Shown in pieces: positions 16,560 to 24,742 of a stretch of 40,497 bases of DNA. Numbering within the stretch: position 1 is the first letter of the stretch; each line of letters begins with the position of its first letter. This stretch comes from an uncultured Collinsella sp. (GTDB taxonomy: Bacteria; Actinomycetota; Coriobacteriia; Coriobacteriales; Coriobacteriaceae). The stretch spans positions 1-40,497 of the forward strand of contig CABSNM010000017.1 of assembly GCA_902479065.1 (NCBI GenBank), read 5' to 3'. A model generated the notes under the pieces. That model was not told the origin of the DNA, did no database searches, and saw nothing but the letters and a program-made list of their open reading frames with translations. A program made the translations under genes and the position numbers.

Positions 16560-17675
16560 ATGGCCGAACTCACGCCCCGCATGAAGGAGTTCGTCCAGCC
16601 CTACTTGGCCGGTATTGAGCCCTACGATCCCAACTTTACGCCTACGCGCATCAACCTTTCGGCCAACGAGAACACCTATCCCGTGCCGGCCGGCGTGCGC
16701 GAGGCGATCGACGCGGCCTTGGCTGCCACGCCACTCAACCGCTATCCCGATCCCATGTCGAACGACCTGCGCGACGAGCTAGCCGCCTGGCATGGCGTGA
16801 CGCGTGAGAATATCTGCGTGGGTAACGGCGGCGACGAGCTGCTCTATAACTACCTGCTGGCGTTTGGCGGCGCGGGGCGGACCCTGCTCAACTGCCCGCC
16901 GTGCTTTAGCGAGTATGCGTTCTTTGCGTCGCTCTGCCAGACCGAGGTGCGCGACGTGTGGCGCGATCCTGCGACCTTTGAGCTCGACCAGGCAGCCGTG
17001 CTTGCGGCGGCGCCGGAGTGCAACCTGGCGATCGTGACCTCGCCCAACAATCCCACGGGCGATGTGGCGCCGCTCGACTTTGTTGCGGCGCTGTGCGATG
17101 CGTGCCCCGGCATGGTGATGATCGACGAGGCCTACGTTGAGTTTGCTGACGATTCGTTTGGCGCGGCCACCACGGCGCAGGGGCTTATCGCCGAGCATCC
17201 CAATCTGGTGATTCTGCATACGCTGTCCAAGGCGTTTGGCGCCGCCGGAACGCGTCTGGGCTATGTGATCGCGGCGCCCGAAGTCATCGATGTGTTCGCG
17301 GCGATTCGCCAGATCTATTCGGTCAATGTGCTGAGCCAAGCCGCCGCGCTTGCCTGCGTGCGTGCCCGCGATGCGTACGCGCCCGTGGTGGCACAGGTTG
17401 CATCCGAGCGCGAGCGCGAGCAGTGTGCCCTGCGCGCGATGGCTGCCGAGGGCATGCCCGTGGAGGCATGGCCGAGCGCTGCAAACTTTGTGCTCGTGCG
17501 CACGCCGCATGCCACGCGCGTGCGCGAGCGTCTGCGCGACGAGTATTCGATTTTGGTGCGCGACTTTAGCTATGCGCCGGGGCTCGCGGACTGTCTGCGC
17601 ATTACCGTGGGCACCCCGCAAGAAAACGATGAGGTGCTGGCTGCGTTTGCCGCGCTGGTGAAGGAGGAGATGTAG
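16560..17675 (+). CDS. hisC: Histidinol-phosphate aminotransferase
   Basis: 371 residues, PLP-dependent class I/II aminotransferase; converts imidazole acetol-phosphate and glutamate to histidinol-phosphate. Visible motifs are LSANENTYPVP, the SPNNPTGD block, IDEAYVEF, and HTLSKAFGAAGTRLGY with the PLP lysine. The ATG overlaps the end of the hisD stop region (1 base between stop and start) and uses the GAGGAGG inside hisD, so translation is coupled. Confidence 0.94.
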   Translation: MAELTPRMKEFVQPYLAGIEPYDPNFTPTRINLSANENTYPVPAGVREAIDAALAATPLNRYPDPMSNDLRDELAAWHGVTRENICVGNGGDELLYNYLLAFGGAGRTLLNCPPCFSEYAFFASLCQTEVRDVWRDPATFELDQAAVLAAAPECNLAIVTSPNNPTGDVAPLDFVAALCDACPGMVMIDEAYVEFADDSFGAATTAQGLIAEHPNLVILHTLSKAFGAAGTRLGYVIAAPEVIDVFAAIRQIYSVNVLSQAAALACVRARDAYAPVVAQVASEREREQCALRAMAAEGMPVEAWPSAANFVLVRTPHATRVRERLRDEYSILVRDFSYAPGLADCLRITVGTPQENDEVLAAFAALVKEEM

Positions 17676-18263
17676 ATGGGCCGTTATGCCGAGGTGACCC
17701 GCAAGACGGGCGAGACCGACATTGTCGTAAAGCTCGACCTGGACGGGAGCGGCGTGTGCGATATCTCGACCAGCGTGCCGTTTTTTGACCACATGCTCAA
17801 CGCGTTTGGCCGCCATGGCCTGTTTGATCTGACGGTAAACGCGGTGGGCGACGTTGAGGTCGACGCACATCACACCGTCGAGGACACGGGCATTGTGCTG
17901 GGCGAGGCGTTTTGCCAAGCGCTGGGCGATAAAGCGGGCATTACGCGCTTTGCCGACGTGGCGATTGCTATGGACGAGACGCTCGTAATGGCCGCAGTGG
18001 ATATCTCGGGCCGCGGGCAGGCCTACTGCGAGCTGCCCGTGCCGACCGAGCGCGTGGGCACCTTTGATACCGAGCTGGCCGTCGAGTTTTTCTACGCCTT
18101 TGCGCACGACGCCAAGCTCACGCTGCACGTGCGCGAGCTGGCGGGCGGCAATTCGCACCACATTATCGAGGCGGCCTTTAAGGCCGTGGGCCGCACGATG
18201 CGTCATGCCTGCGAGCTCGATCCCCGCGTGCAGGGCATCCCCAGCACCAAGGGCTCACTGTAA
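17676..18263 (+). CDS. hisB: Imidazoleglycerol-phosphate dehydratase
   Basis: 195 residues, the single-function manganese dehydratase without the phosphatase domain found in enterobacteria. The metal-binding repeats VPFFDHMLNAFGRHG, DAHHTVEDTGI, and GGNSHHIIEAAFKAVGR are present. The ATG directly abuts the hisC stop with an upstream GGAGA site. The missing phosphatase activity is probably supplied by the PHP protein at 21555-22466. Confidence 0.95.
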   Translation: MGRYAEVTRKTGETDIVVKLDLDGSGVCDISTSVPFFDHMLNAFGRHGLFDLTVNAVGDVEVDAHHTVEDTGIVLGEAFCQALGDKAGITRFADVAIAMDETLVMAAVDISGRGQAYCELPVPTERVGTFDTELAVEFFYAFAHDAKLTLHVRELAGGNSHHIIEAAFKAVGRTMRHACELDPRVQGIPSTKGSL

Positions 18264-18277
18264 CCGCAACAAAGACA

Positions 18278-18318
18278 AAAACCACCACAAAGGTGCCTGC
18301 CCCCTTTGAGGTGGTTTT
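18278..18318 (+). repeat. Hairpin between hisB and hisH
   Basis: AAAACCACC-CAAAGG pairs with CCTTTG-GGTGGTTTT, 15 bp with one internal mismatch and a 9-nt loop. The right arm ends in TTTT. It may cause partial termination or protect an mRNA end inside the his operon. Confidence 0.75.
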
Positions 18319-18343
18319 GGAGGATGGGAAAAGGGAGGGTCGC

Positions 18344-19045
18344 GTGGGCGAACCGAAGATCGTGGTGGTCGACTACCACAAGGGCAACTTGTCGAGCGTC
18401 GTGCGCGGGCTTGCGCGCGCCGGTGCCGCCGTCTGCACGTCGGACGATCCGGAACAGATCCGCAACGCCGACGGCCTGGTCATCCCGGGCGTGGGCGCGT
18501 TCTATGACGCGATCGCCTTTATGCGCCAGAGCGGCGAGGCGGACGCGGTGCTCGATGCCGTCGCCGCCGGAACTCCGCTGCTCGGCGTCTGCCTGGGTCT
18601 TCAACTGTTTTTTGAGCGCGGCAACGAGGGCGTGCCTGCGGACGAGGGCGCGGTTGCCGACGGCAACGCCTCCGAGCAGGCCGGCGGCCCCTGGGTCGAT
18701 GGCCTGGACATTATGCGCGGTTCGTGCACACGCTTGGAGTCGAGCCGCCTGAAGGTGCCGCACGTGGGTTGGGACCAGGTGCACATGACGCCCGCCGGTG
18801 CGGCCGACCCGCTGCTCGCCGGTTTTGCCGAGGGTGCCAACATGTATTTCACCCACAGCTATGCGGTGGCCGACGATGCCGATGCCGCCGATGTGCTGGC
18901 GCGCACGCACTATACACGGAGCTTCCCGTGCATCGTGCGCCATGGCAACGTGTGGGGCTGCCAGTTCCATCCCGAGAAATCCTCCGCGCTGGGTCAGCGC
19001 ATCCTTAAGAACTTCGTCAACATCGTCGAGGAGGTTGGCCGATGA
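18344..19045 (+). CDS. hisH: Imidazole glycerol phosphate synthase, glutaminase subunit
   Basis: 233 residues from the chosen GTG start; a class I glutamine amidotransferase that feeds ammonia to HisF. Nucleophile Cys is in LLGVCLGLQLFFERG, and the catalytic His-Glu in WGCQFHPEKSS. The GTG follows GGGAGGG by about 5 nt; an ATG 17 codons earlier in frame is less likely because it lies inside the hairpin region. There is an insertion of about 20 residues (GVPADEGAVADGNASEQAGG) after the nucleophile compared with the usual ~200-residue protein. Its stop overlaps the hisA start (ATGA). Confidence 0.92.
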   Translation: MGEPKIVVVDYHKGNLSSVVRGLARAGAAVCTSDDPEQIRNADGLVIPGVGAFYDAIAFMRQSGEADAVLDAVAAGTPLLGVCLGLQLFFERGNEGVPADEGAVADGNASEQAGGPWVDGLDIMRGSCTRLESSRLKVPHVGWDQVHMTPAGAADPLLAGFAEGANMYFTHSYAVADDADAADVLARTHYTRSFPCIVRHGNVWGCQFHPEKSSALGQRILKNFVNIVEEVGR

Positions 19046-19785
19046 TCCTGTTTCCCGCAATCGATCTGATCGGCGGCAAGGTCGTGCGCCTGGAGCGCGG
19101 CGACCGCAGCCGCTGCAAGGTATATTCCGACGACCCCGTGGCCGTCGCCCACTCGTTTGCCGAGCAGGGCGCAAGCTGGGTGCACGTCGTAGACCTGTCC
19201 GCTGCCTTTGGCGAGGACGAGGACGCGTGCGCTGCCAACTCGGCGGCGATAAAGGCCATCTGCGGCGTCGACGGTCTGTCCGTGGACGTAGGCGGCGGCG
19301 TCCGCTCGCTCGCGCGCATCGACGAGTTGGCCGGCTACGGTGCGCGTCGCATTGCGCTGGGCACCGTGCTGGTGACCGAGCCGGGTTTTGCCGAGGTGGC
19401 GGCCCAAGGCTTTGGCGAGCTGCTGGTGGCAGACATCGCCGCGCGCGACGGCCAGGTCAAGGTGAACGGCTGGCGTGATGGCGCGGGCGTGGCACTCGAC
19501 GATGCCGTGGCACAGCTCACCGAGCTGGGTTTTAAGCACCTGGTCTACACCGACATCGCGCGTGACGGCATGCAGACGGGCGTCGATGTGGCGGCGTATC
19601 GCCATGTGGCCGAGGTCGCGGGCTTTCCCGTCGTGGCATCGGGTGGCATCTCGACGCTCGACGACATCCGTGCGCTGGCCGCAGTGGGTGAGGGCGCGAT
19701 TGAAGGTGCTATTACCGGTCGCGCGCTCTACGAGGGCAACTTTACGCTGGTACAGGCGCTGGCCGCCGCCCTAGGGGAGGAGTAG
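19042..19785 (+). CDS. hisA: ProFAR isomerase (1-(5-phosphoribosyl)-5-[(5-phosphoribosylamino)methylideneamino]imidazole-4-carboxamide isomerase)
   Basis: 247 residues, TIM barrel, Amadori rearrangement of ProFAR to PRFAR. Catalytic Asp near residue 8 in LFPAIDLIGGKVVRL, and the second Asp in YTDIARDGMQTG. Phosphate-binding glycines appear in DVGGGVRS and ASGGIST. It overlaps hisH by 4 bp, so translation is coupled. In some actinobacteria this protein is PriA and also acts in tryptophan synthesis; that is not decided here. Confidence 0.94.
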   Translation: MILFPAIDLIGGKVVRLERGDRSRCKVYSDDPVAVAHSFAEQGASWVHVVDLSAAFGEDEDACAANSAAIKAICGVDGLSVDVGGGVRSLARIDELAGYGARRIALGTVLVTEPGFAEVAAQGFGELLVADIAARDGQVKVNGWRDGAGVALDDAVAQLTELGFKHLVYTDIARDGMQTGVDVAAYRHVAEVAGFPVVASGGISTLDDIRALAAVGEGAIEGAITGRALYEGNFTLVQALAAALGEE

Positions 19786-19788
19786 CCC

Positions 19789-20571
19789 ATGCTTACCAAA
19801 CGTGTGATTCCCTGTCTGGACGTCAAGGACGGCCGTGTGGTCAAGGGCGTCAACTTTGTGAGCTTGCGCGATGCCGGCGATCCGGTGGAGCTGGCCCGCG
19901 CCTACGACCGCGAGGGTGCGGACGAGGTCGTATTTTTGGACATTACCGCGACGAGCGATAACCGTGCGACGACTATCGAGATGGCGGCGCATGCGGCCGA
20001 GGAGCTGGCCATTCCCTATACCGTGGGCGGCGGCTTTCGCGACCTGGCGGGCATGCGCACCATGGTTGCCGCCGGTGCCGACAAGGTGTCGCTCAACTCG
20101 GCGGCTGTGCGCGACCCGTCGCTGATTAGCCAGGCTGCCGCGGCGTTTGGTAGCCAGGCCGTGGTCGTGGCGATCGATGCCAAGCGCGTCGGTTTGCCCG
20201 GCGCATCTGGTGCCGACAAGTGGGAGGTCTTCACGGCGGGCGGCCGCAACGCCACGGGCATCGACGCGGTGGCGTGGGCCGAGGAGGCGGCTCGTCGCGG
20301 CGCCGGCGAGATCCTGCTCACCAGTATGGACCGCGACGGCACCAAGGCCGGATTTGACCTGGCGCTCACCCGCGCCGTGGCGCGCGCGGTGCCGATTCCG
20401 GTGATTGCGAGCGGCGGTGTGGGCGCGCTCGAGCATTTTGCCGAGGGCGTGATTGAGGGCGAGGCCGATGCCGTGCTGGCGGCGAGCGTCTTTCACTTTG
20501 GGACGTTCAGCATTCGCGAAGTCAAAGAGTATATGGCCTCTCAAGGTATTCCTGTGAGGCTGGACTTCTAA
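19789..20571 (+). CDS. hisF: Imidazole glycerol phosphate synthase, cyclase subunit
   Basis: 260 residues, TIM barrel. With HisH it forms imidazole-glycerol-phosphate and AICAR from PRFAR. The conserved N-terminus LTKRVIPCLDVKDGRVVKGVNF has the catalytic Asp; the second lies in LTSMDRDGTKAGFD. Phosphate-binding VGGGFRD and ASGGVGA are present. It starts 3 bp after the hisA stop with a GGGGAGGAG site. Confidence 0.96.
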   Translation: MLTKRVIPCLDVKDGRVVKGVNFVSLRDAGDPVELARAYDREGADEVVFLDITATSDNRATTIEMAAHAAEELAIPYTVGGGFRDLAGMRTMVAAGADKVSLNSAAVRDPSLISQAAAAFGSQAVVVAIDAKRVGLPGASGADKWEVFTAGGRNATGIDAVAWAEEAARRGAGEILLTSMDRDGTKAGFDLALTRAVARAVPIPVIASGGVGALEHFAEGVIEGEADAVLAASVFHFGTFSIREVKEYMASQGIPVRLDF

Positions 20572-20584
20572 TGCTGCGGCTTGC

Positions 20585-20671
20585 CCAGGCACCCGACCTT
20601 CCGGCTCCAACCCTCCTCGCGTACTTAAGTACGCGTCGTCGGGCTTGTCGCTCGGAATCTCGGGCACCTGG
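20585..20671. repeat. Large imperfect hairpin centred on a 16-bp palindrome, between hisF and hisI
   Basis: The centre GCGTACTTAAGTACGC (20619-20634) is a perfect palindrome. Outer arms pair as CCAGG-N2-CCCGA (20585-20596) with TCGGG-N2-CCTGG (20660-20671), and TTCCG pairs with CGGAA between. No gene is seen in the 142-bp gap, which is unusual inside an otherwise tight operon. Confidence 0.75.
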
Positions 20672-20713
20672 ACAACCCTCACCGACCTGCGAAGTTTGAA
20701 TTTGGGAAGAGAA

Positions 20714-21043
20714 ATGGAAGAGATAACCGATCCTTCAAAGCTTACATACGACGCCAAGGGGCTGATTCCTTGTGTGGTTCAGCAGTATGACACCGGCGAG
20801 GTGCTTATGGTTGCTTGGATGAACGAGGAGTCGGTGGGGCTGACGCTCAAGACCGGTACCACGTGGTTTTGGAGCCGCAGTCGCCAGGAGCTCTGGAACA
20901 AGGGCGCGACGAGCGGCAATATGCAGGAGGTCAAGGAGCTTTGGGCCGACTGCGATAGCGATACGCTGCTGGTCAAGGTTGACTCGCCGGGTCCGGCCTG
21001 CCATACCGGCAACCGTACCTGCTTCTTTAAGAAACTCGCGTAG
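20714..21043 (+). CDS. hisI: Phosphoribosyl-AMP cyclohydrolase
   Basis: 109 residues, the stand-alone zinc/magnesium cyclohydrolase for the third histidine step. Motifs are VLMVAWMNEES, FWSRSRQELWNKGATSGN, the DCDSDTLLVKV metal-binding block and PACHTGNRTCFF with its zinc cysteines. The ATG is chosen with the GGGAAGAG site; an in-frame ATG 23 codons earlier lies inside the hairpin element and is unlikely. hisE follows as a separate gene. Confidence 0.94.
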   Translation: MEEITDPSKLTYDAKGLIPCVVQQYDTGEVLMVAWMNEESVGLTLKTGTTWFWSRSRQELWNKGATSGNMQEVKELWADCDSDTLLVKVDSPGPACHTGNRTCFFKKLA

Positions 21044-21089
21044 GGCGGGCGCTCGATTAGACGCTCGGCCAACCAGAAAGGATTGAACT

Positions 21090-21407
21090 ATGGGTGTGCG
21101 CACCGCAAACGTTCAGGATGGAAATATCGGTGAGACGCTGACGGGGCTCGCCGAGGTGATTCACGGTCGTCGTGATGCATCGCCGCAGGAGAGCTATACC
21201 GCGCGTCTGCTGACCGACGTCGAGGACGAGCTGCTCAAGAAGCTTGCCGAGGAGGCGAGCGAGGTGATCATGGCCTGCAAGGATAACGATCACGATCACA
21301 TCCGCTACGAGGCTGGCGACCTGATCTACCACCTGCTCGTGACGCTCGAGCGCTACGGCATCACCCTCGACGAACTGGCCGGCGAACTCAACGCCCGCCG
21401 CCACTAG
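21090..21407 (+). CDS. hisE: Phosphoribosyl-ATP pyrophosphohydrolase
   Basis: 105 residues, all-alpha MazG-like fold; removes pyrophosphate from phosphoribosyl-ATP in the second histidine step. The DELLKKLAEEASEVIMA and RYEAGDLIYHLLVTL metal-binding helices are clear. The ATG follows an excellent AGAAAGGA site. It is the last gene of the his operon; its stop lies inside an intergenic repeat. Confidence 0.95.
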   Translation: MGVRTANVQDGNIGETLTGLAEVIHGRRDASPQESYTARLLTDVEDELLKKLAEEASEVIMACKDNDHDHIRYEAGDLIYHLLVTLERYGITLDELAGELNARRH

Positions 21408-21452
21408 TCATTGGGGACGTTCTTAAACGACTAGTCGTTTGGGACAGTCTTT
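21404..21452. repeat. Dispersed element B, copy 1
   Basis: Read on the minus strand, it carries TTTAAGAACGTCCCCAATGA, as at 37148-37191 and 39333-39380. Its centre AAACGACTAGTCGTTT (21425-21440) is a perfect 16-bp palindrome. One end overlaps the hisE stop. Confidence 0.85.
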
Positions 21453-21473
21453 GTTGGTGTAACGGGGTCATGG

Positions 21474-21542
21474 AAGTTGCGGTGAAATAGGGACTGTTTA
21501 AGCGCTTCATCAGGCAAAACAATCCCTATTCCACCGCAACTT
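21474..21542. repeat. Dispersed palindromic element A, copy 1
   Basis: Left arm AAGTTGCGGTGAAATAGGGA and the matching right arm pair over 26 bp with two mismatches around a 17-nt loop. Related copies are at 28211 and 29766. It lies between the convergent hisE and PHP-phosphatase genes. Confidence 0.9.
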
Positions 21543-21554
21543 ATGAAGGGATGG

Positions 21555-22466
21555 CTAGTCGAGGGGTGTGGGTTCCCATTCGCCGGTGGGGTGGGGGATG
21601 TCGAAGGTTCGATAACCGCAGTCGTAGGCGTGGGCCTGGGCCTCGCGGATGTTCCAGCAGATGTCGCAGGCGCGGTGTGCGTCCGAGCCAAAGGTGATGG
21701 GTACCTCGGCGTGGGCGAAGCAACGCAATAGCCCGGTCGCGGGATAGTAATCATCGAGCCCCTTGCGCGGCGCGGCGGTCGAGACCTCAACGCGGCGGCC
21801 CGTGTCGTGAGCGCACTCGGCCATCTGCCCCCAGAACGGCGTCGGGTCAAAGTCGGGCGCAAAGCCTTCCTTCGAAAAGCGCATGACCAGGTCGGGATGG
21901 GCCATTACGTCAAAGTTGAGTGAGCTTTCGCAAGCGCGGCACCAGTCGTCGACGTAGCGCTCCCACACGCCGTGTACCCCCAGGTTTTCCCAAACATGCA
22001 GGTTGGTGTCATCATCGATCCAGCCGCAGCGCGAATCGGGTGTATCGGGGCGAGCGACGTCTTCCGTTCCCGCCGCACCCGCGGCACCGGCCATGATATC
22101 GCCCGGATAGCCAATCCAGTGCACACTGCCCAAGCGCACTATGGCACTCGCGGACCAGCGCTCAACCAGAGGCTCGCAACCTTCGTACCAGTCGCATTCA
22201 AAGCCATAGATAAAGCTGAGCTCCGGCGCGATCTGCGCAGCGAGCTTGCGGGCGTCCTCAAAGGCCAGACGATGTGCCGTCAGGTCACCCTCGACAACCT
22301 GTACTTCGCAGTTGGCGTCCATGCTGACGGGCAGGGTGAGGTGATCGGTCGAGACCATGACGCGGCAACCGGCCGCAGCAGCGGCGCGAACGTTGTCCTC
22401 AAACGAGGCATGTCCGTCCGAAAACGAGGTGTGGGTGTGGCAATCGACCAGCGGGCATGCGGGCAT
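21555..22466 (-). CDS. hisK: PHP-family histidinol-phosphatase
   Basis: 303 residues with the polymerase-and-histidinol-phosphatase (PHP) metal site: DCHTHTSFSDGH near residues 8-19, VSTDHLT, MAHPDLVMRF and TFGSDAHRACDI near the C-terminus. It most probably removes phosphate from histidinol-phosphate, the step missing from the adjacent his operon because HisB has no phosphatase domain. The start at 22466 follows AAAGGAG by 6 nt. It is convergent to hisE. The symbol hisK is used for this family in several Gram-positives; other PHP phosphoesterases remain possible. Confidence 0.85.
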   Translation of the reverse strand: MPACPLVDCHTHTSFSDGHASFEDNVRAAAAAGCRVMVSTDHLTLPVSMDANCEVQVVEGDLTAHRLAFEDARKLAAQIAPELSFIYGFECDWYEGCEPLVERWSASAIVRLGSVHWIGYPGDIMAGAAGAAGTEDVARPDTPDSRCGWIDDDTNLHVWENLGVHGVWERYVDDWCRACESSLNFDVMAHPDLVMRFSKEGFAPDFDPTPFWGQMAECAHDTGRRVEVSTAAPRKGLDDYYPATGLLRCFAHAEVPITFGSDAHRACDICWNIREAQAHAYDCGYRTFDIPHPTGEWEPTPLD

Positions 22467-22767
22467 GGCGACTCCTTTGCATTTGGCGAATCCGCTCCAT
22501 TGTAATGTTGCAGCTCTCAACACGCCGCGCGCGCCGGAGCTCGAAATCGATTGGAAAGGCTGCGCGGCGCGGCCTCGCTTGCTCCAATACATGTACATCA
22601 GCCTCCAAAAGCTGCAAATAATGACATGTTTGGCCGGGGCGGTGGAGTGTCGGTTTCTTGTCGACAAGGAAAATCGCGCTCATCACGCGCCGTCACACTC
22701 GCGCAGCCTGCGATGTGCTAGCGTTTGGGTGAACAAAACGAGCCCGCGCGGAAAGGATCCAGACCGT
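22467..22767. promoter_or_regulatory. Divergent intergenic region between hisK and larC-like gene
   Basis: No gene is seen. A -10-like TACAAT for hisK (minus strand, 22499-22504) lies about 33 bp before its start. A 12-bp palindrome CTTGTCGACAAG lies at 22657-22668. No clear -35 elements were found. Confidence 0.4.
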
Positions 22768-23253
22768 ATGCAATGCGATACCACATCCCCGCTGTCTCGC
22801 GAGACTGATGCGCCCGAAACTATCGTCAAACTGGAGTGCGACATCGATGATGCGTCGCCCGAGGTGCTTGCCTACGCTGCCGATTGCCTGCGCAAGGCCG
22901 GCGCCCGCGAGGTGCATTGGTTGCCGCTTTACTGCAAAAAGGGCCGCCCCGGCTGGCAGCTGCAGGTAATCTGCTCGCACGATGATATCGAGCGCTTGCA
23001 GACGATTATCTTTTTGGAGACCACGACCAACGCCATTCGTCGCCAGGTGATGGAACGCGTTTGCCTGCCACGCCGCTTTGAGCGCGTAACGACGCCATGG
23101 GGCGAGGTATCCGTTAAGGTGGCGACCCTGCCCGGCGGCAGCGAGCGCGCGGCTCCCGAGTACGAGGATTGCGCCCGTCTTGCCCGCGAACATGGCGTGC
23201 CGCTCCAACGCGTCATGCAGGCGGCTCAGAGCGCGGCGCTGCGATTCGAGTAA
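22768..23253 (+). CDS. Stand-alone LarC C-terminal (LarC2-like) domain protein
   Basis: 161 residues that match the C-terminal half of LarC, the CTP-dependent nickel insertase for the nickel-pincer cofactor of lactate racemase. The family pattern is clear: LECDIDDASPEVLAYAADCL, LYCKKGRPGWQL, IFLETTTNAIRRQVMER, the TPWGEVSVKV block and APEYEDCARLAREHGVPL. The N-terminal LarC1 part is absent, and no larA, larB or larE lies nearby. The ATG at 22768 has an AAAGGA site 10 nt upstream. It may insert nickel together with a LarC1 encoded elsewhere, or have another metal role. Confidence 0.82.
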   Translation: MQCDTTSPLSRETDAPETIVKLECDIDDASPEVLAYAADCLRKAGAREVHWLPLYCKKGRPGWQLQVICSHDDIERLQTIIFLETTTNAIRRQVMERVCLPRRFERVTTPWGEVSVKVATLPGGSERAAPEYEDCARLAREHGVPLQRVMQAAQSAALRFE

Positions 23254-23326
23254 CACGGCAGATGGGCTCCGCATCCGCCGGACCCCGTATTCAGCCCCCA
23301 TCAACCCCATTCGAAAGGATCTCCCC

Positions 23327-23875
23327 ATGAAATACCTCATCGCCTCCGACATCCACGGCTCGGCATATTGGACCGAACGCCTTTGCGCCGCCATCGAGTC
23401 CGAGCAGCCCGATCGCATTGTGCTGCTGGGCGACCTGCTCTACCACGGCCCGCGTAACGACCTGCCGCGCGACTACGCTCCCAAGCGCGTGATTCCGCTG
23501 CTCAACGCCCTGGCCGACCGCATCATCGCGGTGCGCGGCAACTGCGACGCCGAGGTCGACCAGATGGTGCTCGACTTTCCCATCATGGCCGACTATGCCA
23601 CGTTATTCGATGAGAACGGCCGCGAGCTGTTCCTGACGCACGGCCACGTTTTTGGCGCCGGTATGCACAACAGCGTCGACCACGCGCCCGTGCTGCCCGA
23701 GGGCTCCGCGCTCGTCTACGGTCACACGCACATCAAGGTCAACGAAGCGAGCGAGGAGCATCCTGGTCTGTGGCTCTTCAACCCCGGCAGCGTGAGCATC
23801 CCCAAGGACGGTACGCACAGCTACGGCATCTACGAGGGCGGCGCGTTCCGCCACGTGATCATGGAGGAGGACTAG
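23327..23875 (+). CDS. yfcE: YfcE-type metallophosphodiesterase
   Basis: 182 residues, calcineurin-like phosphoesterase of the YfcE/MJ0936 family. Metal-binding blocks in order: IASDIHGS, LLGDLLYHGPR, AVRGNCDAEVD, LFLTHGH and VYGHTHI. Family members cleave phosphodiesters in vitro with manganese; the cellular substrate is unknown. The start has AAAGGA about 8 nt upstream. mazG starts 3 nt after the stop, so they are probably co-transcribed. Confidence 0.92.
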   Translation: MKYLIASDIHGSAYWTERLCAAIESEQPDRIVLLGDLLYHGPRNDLPRDYAPKRVIPLLNALADRIIAVRGNCDAEVDQMVLDFPIMADYATLFDENGRELFLTHGHVFGAGMHNSVDHAPVLPEGSALVYGHTHIKVNEASEEHPGLWLFNPGSVSIPKDGTHSYGIYEGGAFRHVIMEED

Positions 23876-23877
23876 CC

Positions 23878-24738
23878 ATGGCCGAGCGTATGACTCAGCA
23901 AAATGCCGAGGGTTCGCGTGACCTGTCCACGCTGGTAGATGCATCGGCCGAGCTGCAGCATCTGGTGCAGACCATCTGGCGTCTGCGTCAGCCCGACGGC
24001 TGCCCGTGGGACCGCGAGCAGACGCACCGCAGCATTGGCAAGAACATGATCGAGGAGGCCTACGAGGCGCTCGACTGCATCGAGGCCGACGACGCGGCGC
24101 ACCTGCGCGAGGAGCTGGGCGACGTGCTCATGCAGGTAGTGTTGCATGCGCAGATCGCGGCGGACGCCGGCGAGTTTACGCTGGCCGATGTGGCGCGCGA
24201 TATCGACGCCAAGCTCATTCGCCGTCATCCGCACGTGTTTGGCGATGCGGACGCCGAGAGCTCCGACGAGGTGCTCAAGATTTGGGACGAGGTCAAGCTT
24301 GCCGAGAAGGCCGCCAAGGACAAGGCCGTGGCGGCGGGCGAGGCTGCGCCCGAGGGCCTGCTCGACGGTGTGCCCACGCATCTGCCGGCGCTGATGCAGG
24401 CTCAGAAGGTGTCGCGCAAGGCGGCTGCCGTGGGCTTTGAGTGGGAGACGGTCCAGGACGTGTGGGACGAGGTTGCCGAGGAGCGTGCCGAGTTTGAGGC
24501 CGAGGCCCCCGGAACGCCCGAGCGCGAAATGGAGTTTGGCGATCTGCTCTTTGCTCTAGTCAACGTGGCACGCAAAGAGGGTATCGACGCCGAGAGCGCC
24601 CTGCGCGCGAGCACGGCCAAGTTTCGCCGTCGCTGGGCTGCGATGGAGCAGATGGCGGCCGATGCCCACGTGGATCTGGCCGAGCTTTCGACCCACGGCC
24701 TCAACGACCTGTGGGATGCCGCAAAGGCGGAGGAGTAA
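23878..24738 (+). CDS. mazG: Nucleoside triphosphate pyrophosphohydrolase MazG
   Basis: 286 residues with two tandem MazG domains. The first holds CPWDREQTHRS, MIEEAYEALDCIE and LREELGDVLMQVVLHAQIA; the second holds WDEVAEERAEFEAEAP and REMEFGDLLFALVNVAR. It hydrolyses (d)NTPs to monophosphates and cleans the nucleotide pool. The ATG uses the GGAGGA at the end of the yfcE gene. A second in-frame ATG four codons later is possible. Confidence 0.94.
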   Translation: MAERMTQQNAEGSRDLSTLVDASAELQHLVQTIWRLRQPDGCPWDREQTHRSIGKNMIEEAYEALDCIEADDAAHLREELGDVLMQVVLHAQIAADAGEFTLADVARDIDAKLIRRHPHVFGDADAESSDEVLKIWDEVKLAEKAAKDKAVAAGEAAPEGLLDGVPTHLPALMQAQKVSRKAAAVGFEWETVQDVWDEVAEERAEFEAEAPGTPEREMEFGDLLFALVNVARKEGIDAESALRASTAKFRRRWAAMEQMAADAHVDLAELSTHGLNDLWDAAKAEE

Positions 24739-24742
24739 GACT

